From contig MNCI01002962.1 in NCBI GenBank assembly GCA_015680685.1, forward strand, positions 124,402 to 188,401: DNA of 64,000 nt. The letters run 5' to 3'. The notes under the pieces are model-generated. The model was not told the origin of the DNA, ran no database searches, and was given only the letters and a program-made list of their open reading frames with translations. Made by a program: the position numbers and the translations under genes. Of this stretch, positions 1 through 13,300 are shown piece by piece. How positions within the stretch are numbered: position 1 is the stretch's first letter; each line of letters begins with the position of its first letter. The stretch comes from Gnetum montanum. Taxonomy: Eukaryota; Streptophyta; Gnetopsida; Gnetales; Gnetaceae.

Positions 1-1386
1 CAAGAAGCAGAGTGAATAAAAATAAGTCTTTGCATGGTGTGGTTCTCATGAAAAAAACCATAAAAAAGAAGAAGTGAGAATTTAAAGCACACCCCTTAGA
101 GATAATAAAGAAATATAGGCTACCAGCATTGGTTATGGCATTGGAAAGGCATGTTACCCATGCCTGAAGGTTCCCTCTAACTAAGGCCCTTTCTCGCTTC
201 CTGCTTCTCCATCTCACTCTCCTTGGAATGGTGGTGACTCTTTGGGGAAGCATTCTTATTACTTCAAGGGGATGGATTAGCCAAGTGTATTGATGCGAGG
301 TCACTAAATGTGGTTGGTTTGAGTCCAGATTTGGAATGAGTTCTACTTAGTCACCTTAACCATAAAATACACAGGGGACTTTACACAACCTTGCTCTTGG
401 GATTCCATTCCATTTTCTACTCTCCATCTTTCTTCCCATTTTCCACCTCATTGTTGATTTTATGATTAGTCTATATTTTGGTTGACGCATTGTTATTCTT
501 TGGTAGATTCTTGTGGGTTAGTCTTTAACCATTGTTTCCATATGTCATTCCTAGAGCCTACGAACTCTTTGGTTTGTGGGTTTGTCAGGGCATAAAGGGC
601 ATGAGCCTGCTTTGGGGAGGACCCACTGACATTCGTTTATGGCGCAATTGTTAAATTCTTCTCCTTAAACATTTCTTGTAATCAGAAATTTCTCATTTCA
701 TCCCCATCCATGACATCCATTTTATTGGCATCGTCGTTGTTATGTTTTCCATTTTTCTTGTTCCCTGTACTTTTCCACCCTATTGCTATCGGAGGTTCGC
801 TCTTAGTCATTGGGGCCTTGTCTTAAATTTTTCCATTCTACTACTTGTATCACCCCTACACCTTGGGTAGTTATTTTTGATAAGCCTCTAACCAAATTTT
901 TGCCATAACCACAACCTATCTAATGAGCTTTATATCAAGGCAAGGTATCAACTACATTATGGTTTACTTATCCTTGCTCATTCATGACTGTGTTGTGTGT
1001 GTAGATGATGATTACACAAACTATGGATTGGGATAGGAGGAAGCACTCGGGATGGATTGGAGTTGGAGCGTTTACGCTAGGAACAAGTTTGTTCGCGTGG
1101 CTATGGATAAACAATGGAAGCAGCAATCACGACGTTGGTAGCAACACACCTCATTTTCTTTACTCTCTCTTCAAGTTGTCAGATGAGGGTTTGCATGTCA
1201 TCTATGTACAGTGTCCACCACAAAGGGTATGAAAACCAATGTTGTAATATGTTTGTTGATCCGATCATAGGCACTTTGAGTTTGTTATTTCCTATCACTG
1301 CCAGTTCTCATTCACTTAGTAATCCTATTCCTTCCCAATATTTTGTAAGGAATTTGAGGACGAGTTTTTATTCAATCGTGGGGGTA
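1..1386 (+). mobile_element. 3' noncoding end of an Athila-like Ty3/gypsy element
   Basis: This stretch ends in a polypurine tract (1377-1386, CGTGGGGGTA) directly before an LTR, so it is the 3' internal end of a plus-strand element whose body lies outside the window. It is recognisably related to 54890-55600 of element C: both carry the 'ctttgcatggtgtgg' block, the 'aaagcacacccctta' block and a 'ggggaggacccact' block, in that order. The long coiled-coil ORF found there in element C is not seen here. A 75-codon reading frame at 1005-1232 has a short hydrophobic stretch but no recognisable domain, and I do not call it a gene. Confidence 0.7.
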
Positions 1387-2195
1387 TGATGAGTTACGAT
1401 ATCGCATCAGTGATATCAGAGCCTTCCACGTGATATCGCGTATGTGATATTACAGCCTGCCTCATTGCCTATAAATAAGAGGCAGGTGCACTTGGTTTGC
1501 ACAGTTAGTCTTAGTCCCTTACCCAGACTCTTGCCTTTTTTTCTTTCTAGAGATAGAATTATTTTTGAGTGCCCACAGTAGGAGTCATAAAGTGAATGGA
1601 TCTTTATTTGAGCATTGTGTACTTGAGCACACCTTGCGTAAGGCAATAAAGACAAACTTTGTGATAAACCTTGTAGCATTCAAAATAGATTAATTAATGT
1701 TAATTACTATTACTTAATGCTTTTCCTAGTTAATTAATGTTGTCTCTCTCACCCTACAAATCTCCTAAGTAAACACACTCAGTACGATCACTTCAAGCAT
1801 GTGTGTAACACTTGGTAACCCAGTAACGATTAGCGTTTGGTAATCCTAGTAGTGTTGCACTAGTTCAGGATGTGTATGGCAAGTGAGAACTGACACTGGT
1901 GTTAGGACTAGTTAAAGCATAGTTGAGTAGTTAAATAAAAATTAGTTACTTAGTTATCTCTCTCCTCCCTTTGTAGCACTAGGAAATAAAAACATAAAAA
2001 CTATAAAAATCATGTACCTCAAGCTTACTTAACCATACAATCATGCTATACAAGTAAGCTTGGGAAGACAACGATTGATCAAGCAATCCTTGTTCCACAA
2101 AGGTGTGTAAGCACTTAGTCCTTGGAATTCGACTGGATCATGTGTGGATGCTTGTGTTTATATGGTTGAGCATAGGGATACATCACCGCTCATCA
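1387..2195 (+). repeat. 3' LTR of the left-edge Athila-like element
   Basis: The LTR starts TGATGAGTTACG right after the polypurine tract and ends CGCTCATCA, giving 809 bp. It has a TATA box at 1470-1477 (TATAAATA). The first 80 bases carry four half or full GATATC sites, the promoter module seen in the LTRs at 17905, 34082 and 35857. After the TATA box it shares the 'agtgcccacagtagg' and 'ctttatttgagc' blocks with the LTRs of C and I. No primer-binding site follows, so it is the 3' copy. The partner LTR is outside the window, so the target duplication cannot be tested. Confidence 0.85.
1470..1477 (+). promoter_or_regulatory. LTR TATA box
   Basis: TATAAATA lies 83 bases into the LTR, just downstream of the GATATC repeats. 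The same arrangement recurs in the related LTR at 34082 (TATA at 34209-34216). Confidence 0.6.
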
Positions 2196-4534
2196 GTTAT
2201 CCAAAAAGGGAAATAATTAGAGAATTAAAATATCAAAGGCATACTGATTATATACATAACTAACATAGCTTCTTGTCATACGAATGAATCTCCATCACAC
2301 ATAAGAGAATCCAATAAATGACAGAAAGTATTAAAAAACCCCAACAACTTAGAGTTTTCTATTGTAATAATGGAATTTTTTAGTGCTAGAAACCAAAAGA
2401 TCCCATGTAAAATAGTTTAATTAGTAGATCCATAGGCCTCAAAAAGGATCTGGAGCATCCTAAATGGTCTTGTTGATTACTTAGGGACTTGAAAAATCTA
2501 TTACCAATTAATGAAAATTGAGGATAAACTATGGTAAAATTGTGTAACATAAGAATGTAGTGCATGATCCAAATATAGGTAAAGTAAGAGAACAATGTAA
2601 CTAAATAGAAATAACTACAAATCTTATATTAAATTGTTTTAATCAACAAATATAGCAATAAGGGTTTGAAGAGGCATAGATCAAGGCTTTTAAAGCTTGA
2701 GAAATTAAAGTATCTGTTGTAATCTAGCATAGATTGTAGGGTGTATTCTACATAGAGTTTGTGCAAGATTCTCGATTTGATTTACATTGCAATAAATTTC
2801 TATTCTAGGTTCTATAGTCAGAAATCAATGCTGCTAAAGCTACAAAAGGCTACAAATAATCTTTTACAATATTCAGGTATTTTTTGCCAAGTGATTTGCC
2901 AGGATTTTGCTCCAAAAAGATCATGAAAGATGCATCAAATCTAGTATTTAAAGCATGTGAATTTGTTGTGCTAGCATCTATTATAATTTTGGAGTGTTAT
3001 AAGTTTTTCCTAGGTCAAAGTGTAGCATGTGTATTTAAAATAGAACTGCCATACATTGTTCCACATGCTACCATAGTGTGTGGAACTGAGATGTGTAGTG
3101 TATGAATTTAAAGCCCAAATTCCACACATTGCCACACATGCTGCGACAACATGTTGAGTTGAAATGTATAGTGTGAGATTAGAAAGTTAGTTTTTTGCAA
3201 AGTGTGAAACATTTTTAGCCTTTACAAGCTAGCATAATGGAATTTGTAGCATGTGGGATGAAAATCTCATATTTTACATTAAAAATTACTTAAAATTCTA
3301 CCAATAAAATTCCACAAGATAGGATTTTTAGTAAGAAAATAGGGCAATTATTTTTGCCTTCAAATCTCCACTGAATTACAATGAGAATCTTGCCTATGGG
3401 CTTTTGCTTGCAACATGAATTTTCCTTAAGGTGTTTTGTTTGCTCCTATTTGTTAATTTTTTGAAGTTTAACTTGAGAGACATCAACAAAGAATGCAAAG
3501 CATAGTTGTAGGTTCATCACCAATGCTTCCTCTACATACTTGATTCAATTAGGTATTGAATCATGCTGAGAAGTGGTTATGAAGATGAAATAAGGCCACG
3601 ATAGGATGTTAGGAATTTTGGATGAGATAATGGCTACCTTGGCTATCAGAGAATGGTCACATTGGATAATAAATAATTTCAAATTTTGACATCATGGCTA
3701 TGGCATGGTAGTGACTTGCTTGTTGATTTGAAGAGGTCTTTGTGCTTTGTGTTGGAAACTCTTGGTTACTCAGTGATGTTTGGAGGAACTAGAACTTGGT
3801 AATAGGCTTCTTTGGCCATTTGGCTCTCTCTATTTTTTTGAGAGAGTCATTGACTTACTTAACTTGAGGCTACATCAAATTTTTTTCTTTCTTGACATTT
3901 TCTCCCTTTTTTGTTTTGCTTTTTTATGAGAGCGATATCTTCATGGCTTCATTGCCAAGGCTGAATTTTTGTTTTCTCCTTGAATGAGATATGTTACATT
4001 TAGTAAACTTAGTTAGCGAGGCATGTTGAAAGAGATGTCACATGGCCATGGTGCATGGATGTTAAACATAGGTTTTCATTGTTAGCAAGGTAAGGAAGGC
4101 TACAATTTAGCTATGAGGTTAGGACTTATGGTGGGGGGGGGGGGGGGTGGGGCAGGGGAAGAGAGCAGATGCCGTTGTGGGTGTGGGAAGGGGAGGGATA
4201 ATGGAGATGACATGAATCACACCCCTATGATGAATTCAGGATTATCCTGCAAGCACAACTCCAAGAGGACAAGAAATAAGTTAAAGAACACATGTGTTTA
4301 CAAAAGTTTACATGAGGGAACAAGTATGTATATAGGCTATCATTGGTTACACTTGGAAGAACATGTGGATTCTATGTCTTGCTGTGCAGATTCATAAAAA
4401 TTTGTAGTATATCTAAGGGGCTAAAAAGAGGTAGAGGATTATGTAAGCTCACTTGTTGTTAGATGATCAAGTTGTCAACATCAAGCATTTGTTCAAATTG
4501 TGAATAAAAGCAAAAAAAGGCTACAAAAAATGGT
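2196..4534. other. Unassigned repeat-like DNA, no gene seen
   Basis: No coding signal is visible on either strand. Positions 2995-3260 carry several copies of motifs such as CACATGCT, CCATAGTGTGTGG and AGCATGTGGGA, the same family as the tandem repeats at 27690-28680. The right part may be the 3' untranslated region or LTR of minus-strand element E, whose integrase starts at 4535, but I could not define an LTR edge. Confidence 0.5.
4133..4147 (+). repeat. Run of 15 G
   Basis: This uninterrupted G tract follows 'cttatggt'. It is a likely site of length error in sequencing and of G-quadruplex formation. Confidence 0.9.
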
Positions 4535-5912
4535 TTAACATTAGATGAAATATGGTTTGAGATAAAAATGGTTGACTAGGTTAGGAAATTTATTCCCATC
4601 CATGTTTGTCAACTTGAATGCTCTATTACCATAAGCTTTGATGACTATGAAAGATGCTTTTCAATTGGTCAAAAGTTTATCTACATGCTTGCAAATGACA
4701 TTGAGGGCAAGACCTCCTTCCTTGACTTTCTACTTGTTTAGATCATGACAACGTTATTATTTTTTCTTCTCTGGATATTGATCAATGTTAGCAAGCATTT
4801 ATATTCGTCGTTCCTTTACTACGTTAACGTTTATGATATGAAACTCCTTATTTTTCTCATCATTAATGAAGTTAGATAGAGCTACCCTCAAGAATGACAC
4901 CTACAATTCAAGAGGAAAACTAACTTTAGATCCATAAACCAAGCTATATAGGGTTTCTTTGGTTGTAATTCTAAAGGTTGTCCTATAGGCCTGTAGTGCA
5001 TATAAGAGTTTTTCATGTTATTTGTGTTTGCCTTTGCTTAATATTTTCTTAAGTAGGTTTATGATGACCTTGTTGCTAGCTTCAGCTTGGCCATTGGCAT
5101 GTGGATAGTAAGGTGATAAAAAGGAATGTTTAATATTTTGTTGTTGACAAAAGGTTTTTATCTCTTAGCTACTGAATTGCAATCCTTTCTCTGTAATGAT
5201 GATTAAAGGTAGGCCAAAATGAGATACGATGTTATCCAAGATAAACTTACAGGCTTGTTGTGTTGTTTTTTTGCTTAGAGAAATAACTTCAATTAACTTT
5301 GTAAAATAATTGGTTGTGATAATGATGAAACTATGCCTTGTACAGGATTTAAACATTATTGGTCCAATTAGATTGATTCCCCACTGTTGGAATGGCCATG
5401 TGATCTAAGTGGTATGTAACTCAGTTGGTGGCATGTATATTAAGTTGTTGTACCATTGATAGGTATCACAAGTTTTAATCTTCTGTAGGTAGTCACTTTT
5501 CATATAAGGCCAATAATATGTTAATCATCTACTCTTTGCAGTAATGGTTGTAGGTCCTATATGTCCTCAACATACACCATCGTGTACTTTCTCAAGGACT
5601 ATGCAAGCTTCTACTTTGCCCATGCATACTAACAATACATCATCGTAAGTCCTTTGACATAATGTGTTATTAGCTATAATGACATGTTGTCTTGATTGTT
5701 TATGTATAATATCCTTTTGAGAGATGTTTAGGTTTTGTGGTGGTTCATCATGTATTAGGTAAAACTTAATGTCATCATATCATTCTTGTTGAAGAGCATT
5801 GTTAATGGTGGCTATAGAGACACCTTTAGTGTTCTACGTGATGGGAAGACTATAGTTCTTTGTTAAGGAAGGTAAATTTCTAAACACATCTAGTGTCACA
5901 CTAAGGGCTAAT
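4535..5912 (-). pseudogene. Integrase of Tat-like Ty3/gypsy element E (left half of the split element)
   Basis: On the minus strand this reads as a Ty3/gypsy integrase: a degraded zinc-binding region near 5600-5450, the core with an NYFTK-type motif (near 5300) and FILDNIVSHFG (near 5230), then ANGQAE (near 5100), an AYRT motif (near 4985), SLVYG, and a C-terminal part ending near 4540. The frame is broken many times. The core is catalytically dead: GIDLIGP reads GINLIGP, and the second acidic site reads ITEKG instead of ITDNG. The protein would have inserted the element's cDNA into the genome. Its N-terminal side is interrupted at 5912 by element A, and the upstream RNase H domains resume on the far side at 24402. 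Confidence 0.85.
5908..5912. repeat. Left target-site duplication of element A (imperfect)
   Basis: CTAAT precedes the TG of the 5' LTR and ATAAT (24397-24401) follows the CA of the 3' LTR. Four of five bases agree, as expected for an old insertion. Confidence 0.65.
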
Positions 5913-8902
5913 TGTTGATACATTTAAGCCATATTATGGAGTAGAATTTGTCTATTAATGTTTGGGTTTTATTAAAATCCAAATGTTAATGATGAATGCA
6001 AGATAGCATATAAATAAAAAAAAGGAAAAATTTCATTGGAGTTTGGTCACCTTCTTGATAAAATGAAAGTATTTACATGTCAATGAACAATTAGGGTATC
6101 TATTGTCACCACCATGGGGCTTGGTTTCAGTGTTAATTTATTATTATAAGTTAATTGTTTTTGAAAGGAGAAGAAAAATAACATTATAGTTGCTAATTCA
6201 GGTGAAACGACTAAGTAGAAAATAGTAGAGGTATCTGTAATTGTTCACCTTGTTTAACATTTTGAAAGATGAATATCTCTCCTAAAATTTGAAATATGAT
6301 GAATTAAGGAGATACTTTGGAACTAGTCAGTTATAGGGAATGAGTAGTAGTGTGAGCAATAAGAAAAATGTTGAGTGCTGCTAAATCTTCGAGAATGCCA
6401 TTATTTGCATAAGAAGTTACTTATATGGTGTCTACTATGTAAGTGTTAGAAATTTAATAGTAGGAGAGTAGGGCTCAACAAAATTTTTTAGATTCACAAA
6501 AATTTGTAAAAACTATGAGAGCATCATCTAAGATTTGAAAACACAAAACAAACAAAAGAAAAAACTAAGGCTATTATCAAAATCACGCTATGGAGAAATG
6601 TAAGAGGGACATTTAATGATGTTTGAACCCTACATTGGCAAATTGTTTTAAATGAATAATATCAAGATTGGAAAAATATGAAACCCTAAGGAATGTTTAT
6701 TGTTTGGAGGAATTAATGGCACCCATAAGAAACAACACAAATAAACATTAAATATTTAGGCATTGAAAAAATTTTAAAGCCTAGATTCAGGTGCAAGATA
6801 CTATGAACTCATAAATGAGCTATAACAGTTAGACATCACTTATTTTAAGATGATGTTAGGGCCAAAAAAAATTACATCCAAACCTTGCAAAAGAGACAGA
6901 GCTAAAGAACCTAGACTATAACAATGGAGAAAATGTATAGCTCCTCTTGGTTGGATTAGGCTAGAGCTTAGCCATGATGCTTATGGCTCTAGCTAAGCCA
7001 TTACAAGTTATAGTAGCACAATGGCAACAAATATGATAGTAATGGAGTGACAACAAAGGTGACGGTGGCGTGGTTGCCATGAAGGCAATGATGGCACAAT
7101 TGCAGGCTCCACTAACAAAGGGATGGAAGACATATGCTCTTTCTTGAAAAAAAAAAACATCAATGTTGAAGCAGGATGTAGTAGATGGTAGGTTTTCCTC
7201 TCAAAGTGAAAAGATAGAGACACAATGCATGGTGTTAAAGCCAAAAGAAATGAACAAACATTGTAATCTTTACACGTTTTACAAAAACGTGTTGATGAAA
7301 GTGGTAACAATGTAATGAAGCCTTAAGGATGATTTTAATATATATATATATTGCAAAAGTTGGATAAGGCTTATTGTTGTTAAAAAAAGAAAGAAAAAGG
7401 ATTTATGAATGCTTTAGAAATCTAGTATTATTTTTAATTCCCATAGGAAATTATGATTAATTCTCCTTGATATTTGTAGTCTCTTGTAAGACACTTGCTA
7501 ACTTTGGCATATATTTCTCAAAATTGTTGTAACTTCCTATGGTAATATCCATGATATTTGTTACTAAGGAAACACTTGGCAACCATAGCTTAAATTTATA
7601 ATAACTTCCTATGGAAGTTATAACTTCTAAGGTAGTTATAAGTTAATATCCCTAGATATTTTTAATACTCTTAACTTTTCATGATTATTTAACTACCCAA
7701 GGTCACTATAAAAGGCTTGAAGGATAAAATTGAAGAGTGGAGGAGGAGGTGGTGTTTGTTGCGGGTGTGAAGGAAAAGCAACTTGGAAGAAGATAATTAA
7801 AGTTTATTTGTAAGATGGCTTTCTAAGACATCAATTTAGCTACTTTGTTTTAATCATGTGAGTTCATTTGTTCCCATTTTGTTTTAGTTGCTTAGCGAAT
7901 GGTTTAGATAGTATAGTACTTGGCATTTAATTTTCGAATTTTTCCTAGGTTGCTTTTATAGCTATTTTTTTGTGCAATATTAGACTTCTATTTAGATTTG
8001 CTATAGAAGAGCTTATGTTGTTGAAAAGCCTTAAGAGCAATTTAATAGTGATTTCTTAACAAAATTGCCTATTTTGAGCATAGAGAACCTAGGAAAATCT
8101 TTGGTATTTTGAGATGAATGAAGTCTCTTCATTGTTTTAAAGTGTATTGCCTTGGTATTTTAATTAAGAAATTTTCAAATCTCTTTGAAAGCTCTATTGA
8201 ATGTAATCTATGAAAACTATTAACTAGCCAAAATAGAGACTCATACTTTGTCATTTACACAACAATTTTTGGTAGTATAATAGGATTATCTTTTTGAAAT
8301 TGCTTGTTGAGCTTTAAAAGTTTGAACAATTCATAGTTATTGAATTAGAAACAACTTTATTGATTATTTCCTTGTGTCAATTTATCTTGCTTAAATATTT
8401 GAGATTTTCACATAAATTTTCTTTCCTTTCTTTTTTTCTTTTAAGTCCATTAAATCTTGCTCTATTTCTAGTTTTCTTGTGAAACTTTCTCTCTAGGAAA
8501 AATTAGGAGTAGATTGGAAGAATTGTGCTCAAATGTTTTTGCAAAATTTTATTTGTCACAAGTAGCATACTATAAGGACTATATAGACTAAGTGATTTAA
8601 ATAAATAGGAATCTTCAACAACTCACAATATTTGACAAAGTTAGCCGAATTTGTTTTATGATATCCAATTATAGTTTTATACATAACCTAATCATTTTAA
8701 CATTCGCAACAACAAACACATACTCATGTCTAAGTATGTTTCATAACTACTGAGTATTTGGAGATATATGGACCTTGGTGTTGCTAGAGACTAGTAAGCA
8801 TCTAAATCCTATTTGAAGAACATCGTTGATCTTATGATCCCCTAGTCACGAGACTGTGAGGCCACCCCACATTGATGGTCTGGTTCCAAATGGTTACCAA
8901 CA
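5913..8902 (+). repeat. 5' LTR of element A
   Basis: This 2,990-bp LTR begins TGTTGATACATTTAAGCC and ends GGTTACCAACA. It aligns throughout with the 3' copy at 21429-24396. Examples are the shared start block, the block around 'ctcctcttggttggatta' and the block 'tctctctaggaaaaattagg'. A TATA box at 7707-7714 implies a U3 of about 1.8 kb, unusually long. The differences between the two copies include substitutions and several small indels. Confidence 0.92.
7707..7714 (+). promoter_or_regulatory. TATA box of element A 5' LTR
   Basis: TATAAAAG follows 'aaggtcac'. The 3' LTR has the equivalent TATAAAAA at 23230-23237, and the related solo LTR has TATAAAA on the minus strand at 11531-11537. Confidence 0.6.
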
Positions 8903-8909
8903 ATTCTTT

Positions 8910-8927
8910 TGGTGCTAGAAGAAGGGC
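8910..8927 (+). promoter_or_regulatory. Primer-binding site of element A
   Basis: TTGGTGCTAGAAGAAGGG lies a few bases after the LTR end, where a tRNA primer would anneal. The near-identical TTGGTGCTAGAAGGAGGG follows the LTR of element H at 42976. It is neither the initiator-Met type (TGGTATCAGAGC) nor the type seen in element C. I cannot name the tRNA with certainty. Confidence 0.65.
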
Positions 8928-9028
8928 TGAAAATTTTTCCTCTAAGTTCATAAGCCTAATAGTCCTAATGCACCAATAGTTCTTTGTTTCTAGAAGGGCT
9001 TGGAAGCATTAGATTCTATTTTTAGTTA

Positions 9029-10325
9029 ATGACTAAACAGACTGGTAGTTTGGAAGATTTCAAAGGTTTCAAAGAAATTCTTAATTATAAGACTGATTAT
9101 TCATTAGAAGAAGAACAAAAAAAGGTTTTTGAATTTGGAACAAGTAGTGGAGTAAAGACTAGAAAGATAAAGAGATCACCTCTTCTATATGGTTTATTAG
9201 TTTATAAGAGAAGACCAAAGAAGTATAAGAGTTTAATGATCAAAAGGAATTCTAATAAGATGGCAAATTTTTGGCAAAGAGTTACACCATTAGGATTTCA
9301 AAACTACAATGATATTCTTAAGGTGGTTTACAAATATTTTCTTGAGCTTTTTATTCCTATAAAATCTTTCTTAGCTGAAAAATATATTCACATGTTTGAG
9401 CTAGCTTTAGCTCATGCAAATGTTCAACATCAAGATCAAGCTTGTAGATTATTTATGGCAAATTTAAAGGTTATGGCTCAGATTTGGTATCCAAACTTGC
9501 CAAGAAACAATGTTAAAGTTGGGATGATATGAAAAGTCTGTTCTTGGCTCAATTTGACAATCAATTGGATCAACAACAACTATACTATGGGCTTGTGCAA
9601 GCTAAGTAAGGAGTTAAAGAGTGAATTAGAGATTTCAATATTAAGTTTCCACAAATTTTTAGGCTCTTTCAAAGACAATATAGACCATTAGATAAAGTGC
9701 TTAGAGATACTTATCTTAAGGTTGTGAATCCTAATATTTCAATTTGGTTGAGGAGAACTCCAAACTTGATAAGATTGAATGAGTACTTTATTGAAGCTAT
9801 ACAACTAGAAAAACAACTAAACTTGAATCATGAGGAGATTATCACAACTTAAAAAAGAGAAAAGAAAATGATGATTCCTATGCAAGATTTTACTTAACTT
9901 AAAGCATTATTGATGCCATCTTGTGTGAAAATAGAGCAATAATTAGAAAGTAGAGAATCTAAAAAAGGACAATTAATGAGAGACTTATCCAACAAAGTGG
10001 TGAAATTAGAGAAAGCTTTGGCAAAGTTTAAAATCAAGGAGGAAAAGAAAAATAGAAAGTATGAGCATCAAGATACTAAGTTAGTAGAATATGAGGATGA
10101 AAATGATGTTATTATGTCCAATAGTAAATTAGATAGTGAGTTATCTAGTGTTCATTATGCAATTAAATCTTCAAGTAATGGATCTAGGGATACTTCTTCC
10201 TTATCAAGTTTTGAAGAAGATATATTGTTAGGTGAAAAGTGTAATAACAATGAGGAAAATGTGTATAATCTGAGATCAAAAGAAAGATTAACTACTTCTA
10301 GCCCTCCAAACATTATTTTTGATCT
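9029..10325 (+). pseudogene. gag of element A, 5' part
   Basis: Gag forms the virus-like particle that packages the element's RNA. The first open stretch (9029-9532, 167 codons) starts MTKQTGSLEDF and contains the retrotransposon gag core (ACRLFMANLKVMAQIWY). The reading then changes frame at 9531 and continues with DDMKSLFLAQFDNQ, a few stops, and a lysine- and glutamate-rich, probably coiled-coil part (9976-10320) with ENVYNLRSKERL. The coding sequence stops abruptly at 10325, where a solo LTR begins, and resumes at 13669. I see no intact zinc knuckle. Confidence 0.8.
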
Positions 10326-13300
10326 TGTTGGCGACTGTTTGGGACGCGATCGCCAACGAGTGTCCTCGAACAGGATTTAGGTGCCTGCTGGTCTCTGGCA
10401 ACACCAAGGCCCAGATACCTCCAAATAAACTCAGTAGTTAATGTGAGTATGTGTGTGTGCTGTTGCGGCGTGTGGTTGTGTAAAATGTAACAATTGCATT
10501 GTGTGTGAACTACAAATGACTTACTTTAAAGAGATTCAGCCAACTTTGCCAAGTACTGTGAGTTCTTGAAAATTTCCTATTTTGTTCAACTGCCTAGTCT
10601 ACGCGGTCCTTATAATACCTACTTGTAACAAATAAAATTTTGCAAAAACATTTGAGCACAACTCCGCAATCTACTCCTAATTTTCCCCAGAGAAAGAGAT
10701 AGTTCCACAAGAAAACTAGAAATAGAGCAAGATTCGATGGAAATAAGCAGAAAAGAAAAGAAAGCAGATTTGTGTAGACCTCAAATATTTAAACAAGGTA
10801 AAATGACACGAGTAAACACTTCGCAATAAAGCTATCCCAAATTCAATATCTACGAATTGTTCAAACTTCCAAGGCTCAAACAAGCAATATCTTCAAGACA
10901 ATCCTATTATGCTACCAAAAATTGCTGCGTAAACTACCACGTACGAGACTCCATTTTGACTAGATAATAGATGTCAACGATTGCATTCAAACAGAACCTT
11001 TAAAAGACTTGACAATTTCTGATTGAAATACCACGAGAATTCACTTTAAAGATAAAAAGAAGCTATTCTGGTCCCATCAAAATACCAAAGATTTTCTGAA
11101 CCCTCTCGACTACTGAATTGTTCAACGGCATGACTACAAACAGAGGCTCTCTTACAACAATCCCAATAGCAGTTCCCACACGTTGCACAATAATGAAATT
11201 TACTACTAAAATGCTCTTAAGGCTTTTAAACACAAGCGCTTCTATGGCAAAATTTTAATAGAAATTTCTATCAGGCAACAAGAACAAAAAGAGTAATCTA
11301 AAAATCCCAAAATTACTTGCCAAGGATGATACTATCTAAACCACTAGCTAAACAATTAAAACAAAACAAGAAATGAAATGCATAACTCACAGGACCATGA
11401 CAAAGAGGCTGAAATCTTTTCTTTAGCAAGCCATCTTACAAACCATCTTCTTTACAAATCTTCCAAGTGTGATGTGTGAGACCCAATGTTATGATCCAAT
11501 CCCCCCACCCTTCCTTGACCCCTGAAGCCTTTTTATAGGGTTCCAAGGTAGGTAGGGAAGTTACATATTTAAAAATATCTCACCTAACTTCTCTCCCAAG
11601 TAACTTGGCCAACCAATGAGGAGATTACTTGCCCAACAAGTTAGGTGGTTATTTGCCCAACAAGTTAGGTAAGTTACAACAATTTTGGGTGGTTTCAACC
11701 ACCAAAGAGATAAAAATGCAATAGTTGACAAGTGCCCATGGTAGTTACAATGTCATAGAAAATTAAAATACAATCTCTAAAATACATAGGAATACAAGCT
11801 ATAGTTGCTACTTACTCCATACATATATATCCTTTTAATTTTGCTTCTCCAAAATAAGATGTCAAGTCTTCTAAGTGATGTATAGGGAAGTTACAATTTT
11901 CAAATATCTCAAAAATATCTCTCCTAACTTCTCTCTCAAGGAATTTGACTAACCAATCAGAAGATTACTTGTCCAACAAGCTAGGAGAAGGTTATGTGGT
12001 TAGGGAGTTAGGAAGTTATGCATAAAATGAGGAGCATTTTATGCTAACTTTAATGTAATGTGACATTGAATAGGATAACCAATATTGCAAATTTTTAATG
12101 GGCAGTAAATAATATATTTCATAACTTGGGGTAAATGATGGCAGGTCTCTAAGTCTTCAAACCAAACAAAATGAAAATACAGCCTATTCAATAGAGGTTT
12201 CTGAAACCGATTTGAATGTGGAGATCATCAAGTTAGCGAACGTTCCTATTACCGCGGAATTTGAAAAATTTATAATTCATATGGCCCTAATCTTGGTTTA
12301 AACCCTTAAAATCTTCAATGGCTGTTATTGTTGCTACTTCATGGTGTTCGGATTCTCCATCGATGTGGCTTATTCAAGGGCATCATTGCCGATGATGAGC
12401 CTGTCGGATATAATGACGTCCATGACATGGCTTGAAGGCATTCTGTCTTGCCGCAGAGGCTCTCCTTACCGCGTTCACGTCTGCATCGGTGTTGTCGTCC
12501 TCCCTGCTGAATTCGTGGACTATCCAAAATCTAAGTGATGACGATCAATGATACTTGCAGAAGATGCAATAAGGCTGAGCTTGAATGCCGTGATGGCCTG
12601 GTTGAAGGTGACTTGTTTGCGAACCAATCACCGCTGCGGTTCAATATTCTTTCCACATTTACTGATGGACATGTGTCTCTTAATTTTATTTTACTTTCTC
12701 CTATTTCTTCTCAGAACCTGCAAGAACCGACACATGTTTGAAGCAAGATTCATATGCAGCATCATCCGAAGCCACCGATTCAAACTACCTCCGCACAATA
12801 GGGCCTTGTAAAATCGTAACTAACGATCACCGTAGGGGAAGGCCCTACAACTGCAATCTAACTTTGCCGAATCGTGCTGGAGAAGAAAGGGGTTTTTTTG
12901 AATAACAACGCACCCAAACAGAGGGTTTCAATTCCTATTTTGCCCCCAAAACTAACTTAGGATTTCCTGGGTTTTTCTGTTTGGCTTTCCTGCGTTTTTT
13001 CTGTTTGTTTGCCTACACTCGCTGCTGACCTTTCTATGCCCACTGCTGCGCATGCTGCTGACCCTTCTGTGCTGCCGTTGTTCATCCGTTCTCTGCCGAA
13101 TCCGCCTTGAGATCGCCTTCAACATTTTGTTCTTGATTTTTTGAAAAAGGAAATCAGCAACGTCAACTGCTGCGGCGGTGCAGAGCGACAGTGGCGGAGA
13201 CGTTTGATGGCTTGGCCGTGATTTTATGGTGGCCATGTATTTTCCAGTTACGCCGCAGTCTTCTTTTCTCTCCACTGGTGCTGCATAATTTCCAAAACAC

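Noticed and set aside
1005-1232. 75-codon frame with a possible membrane segment upstream of the left-edge LTR
   Set aside because: No homologous frame is conserved at the same place in elements C or D, and an overlapping frame of similar length exists, so it cannot be supported as a gene.
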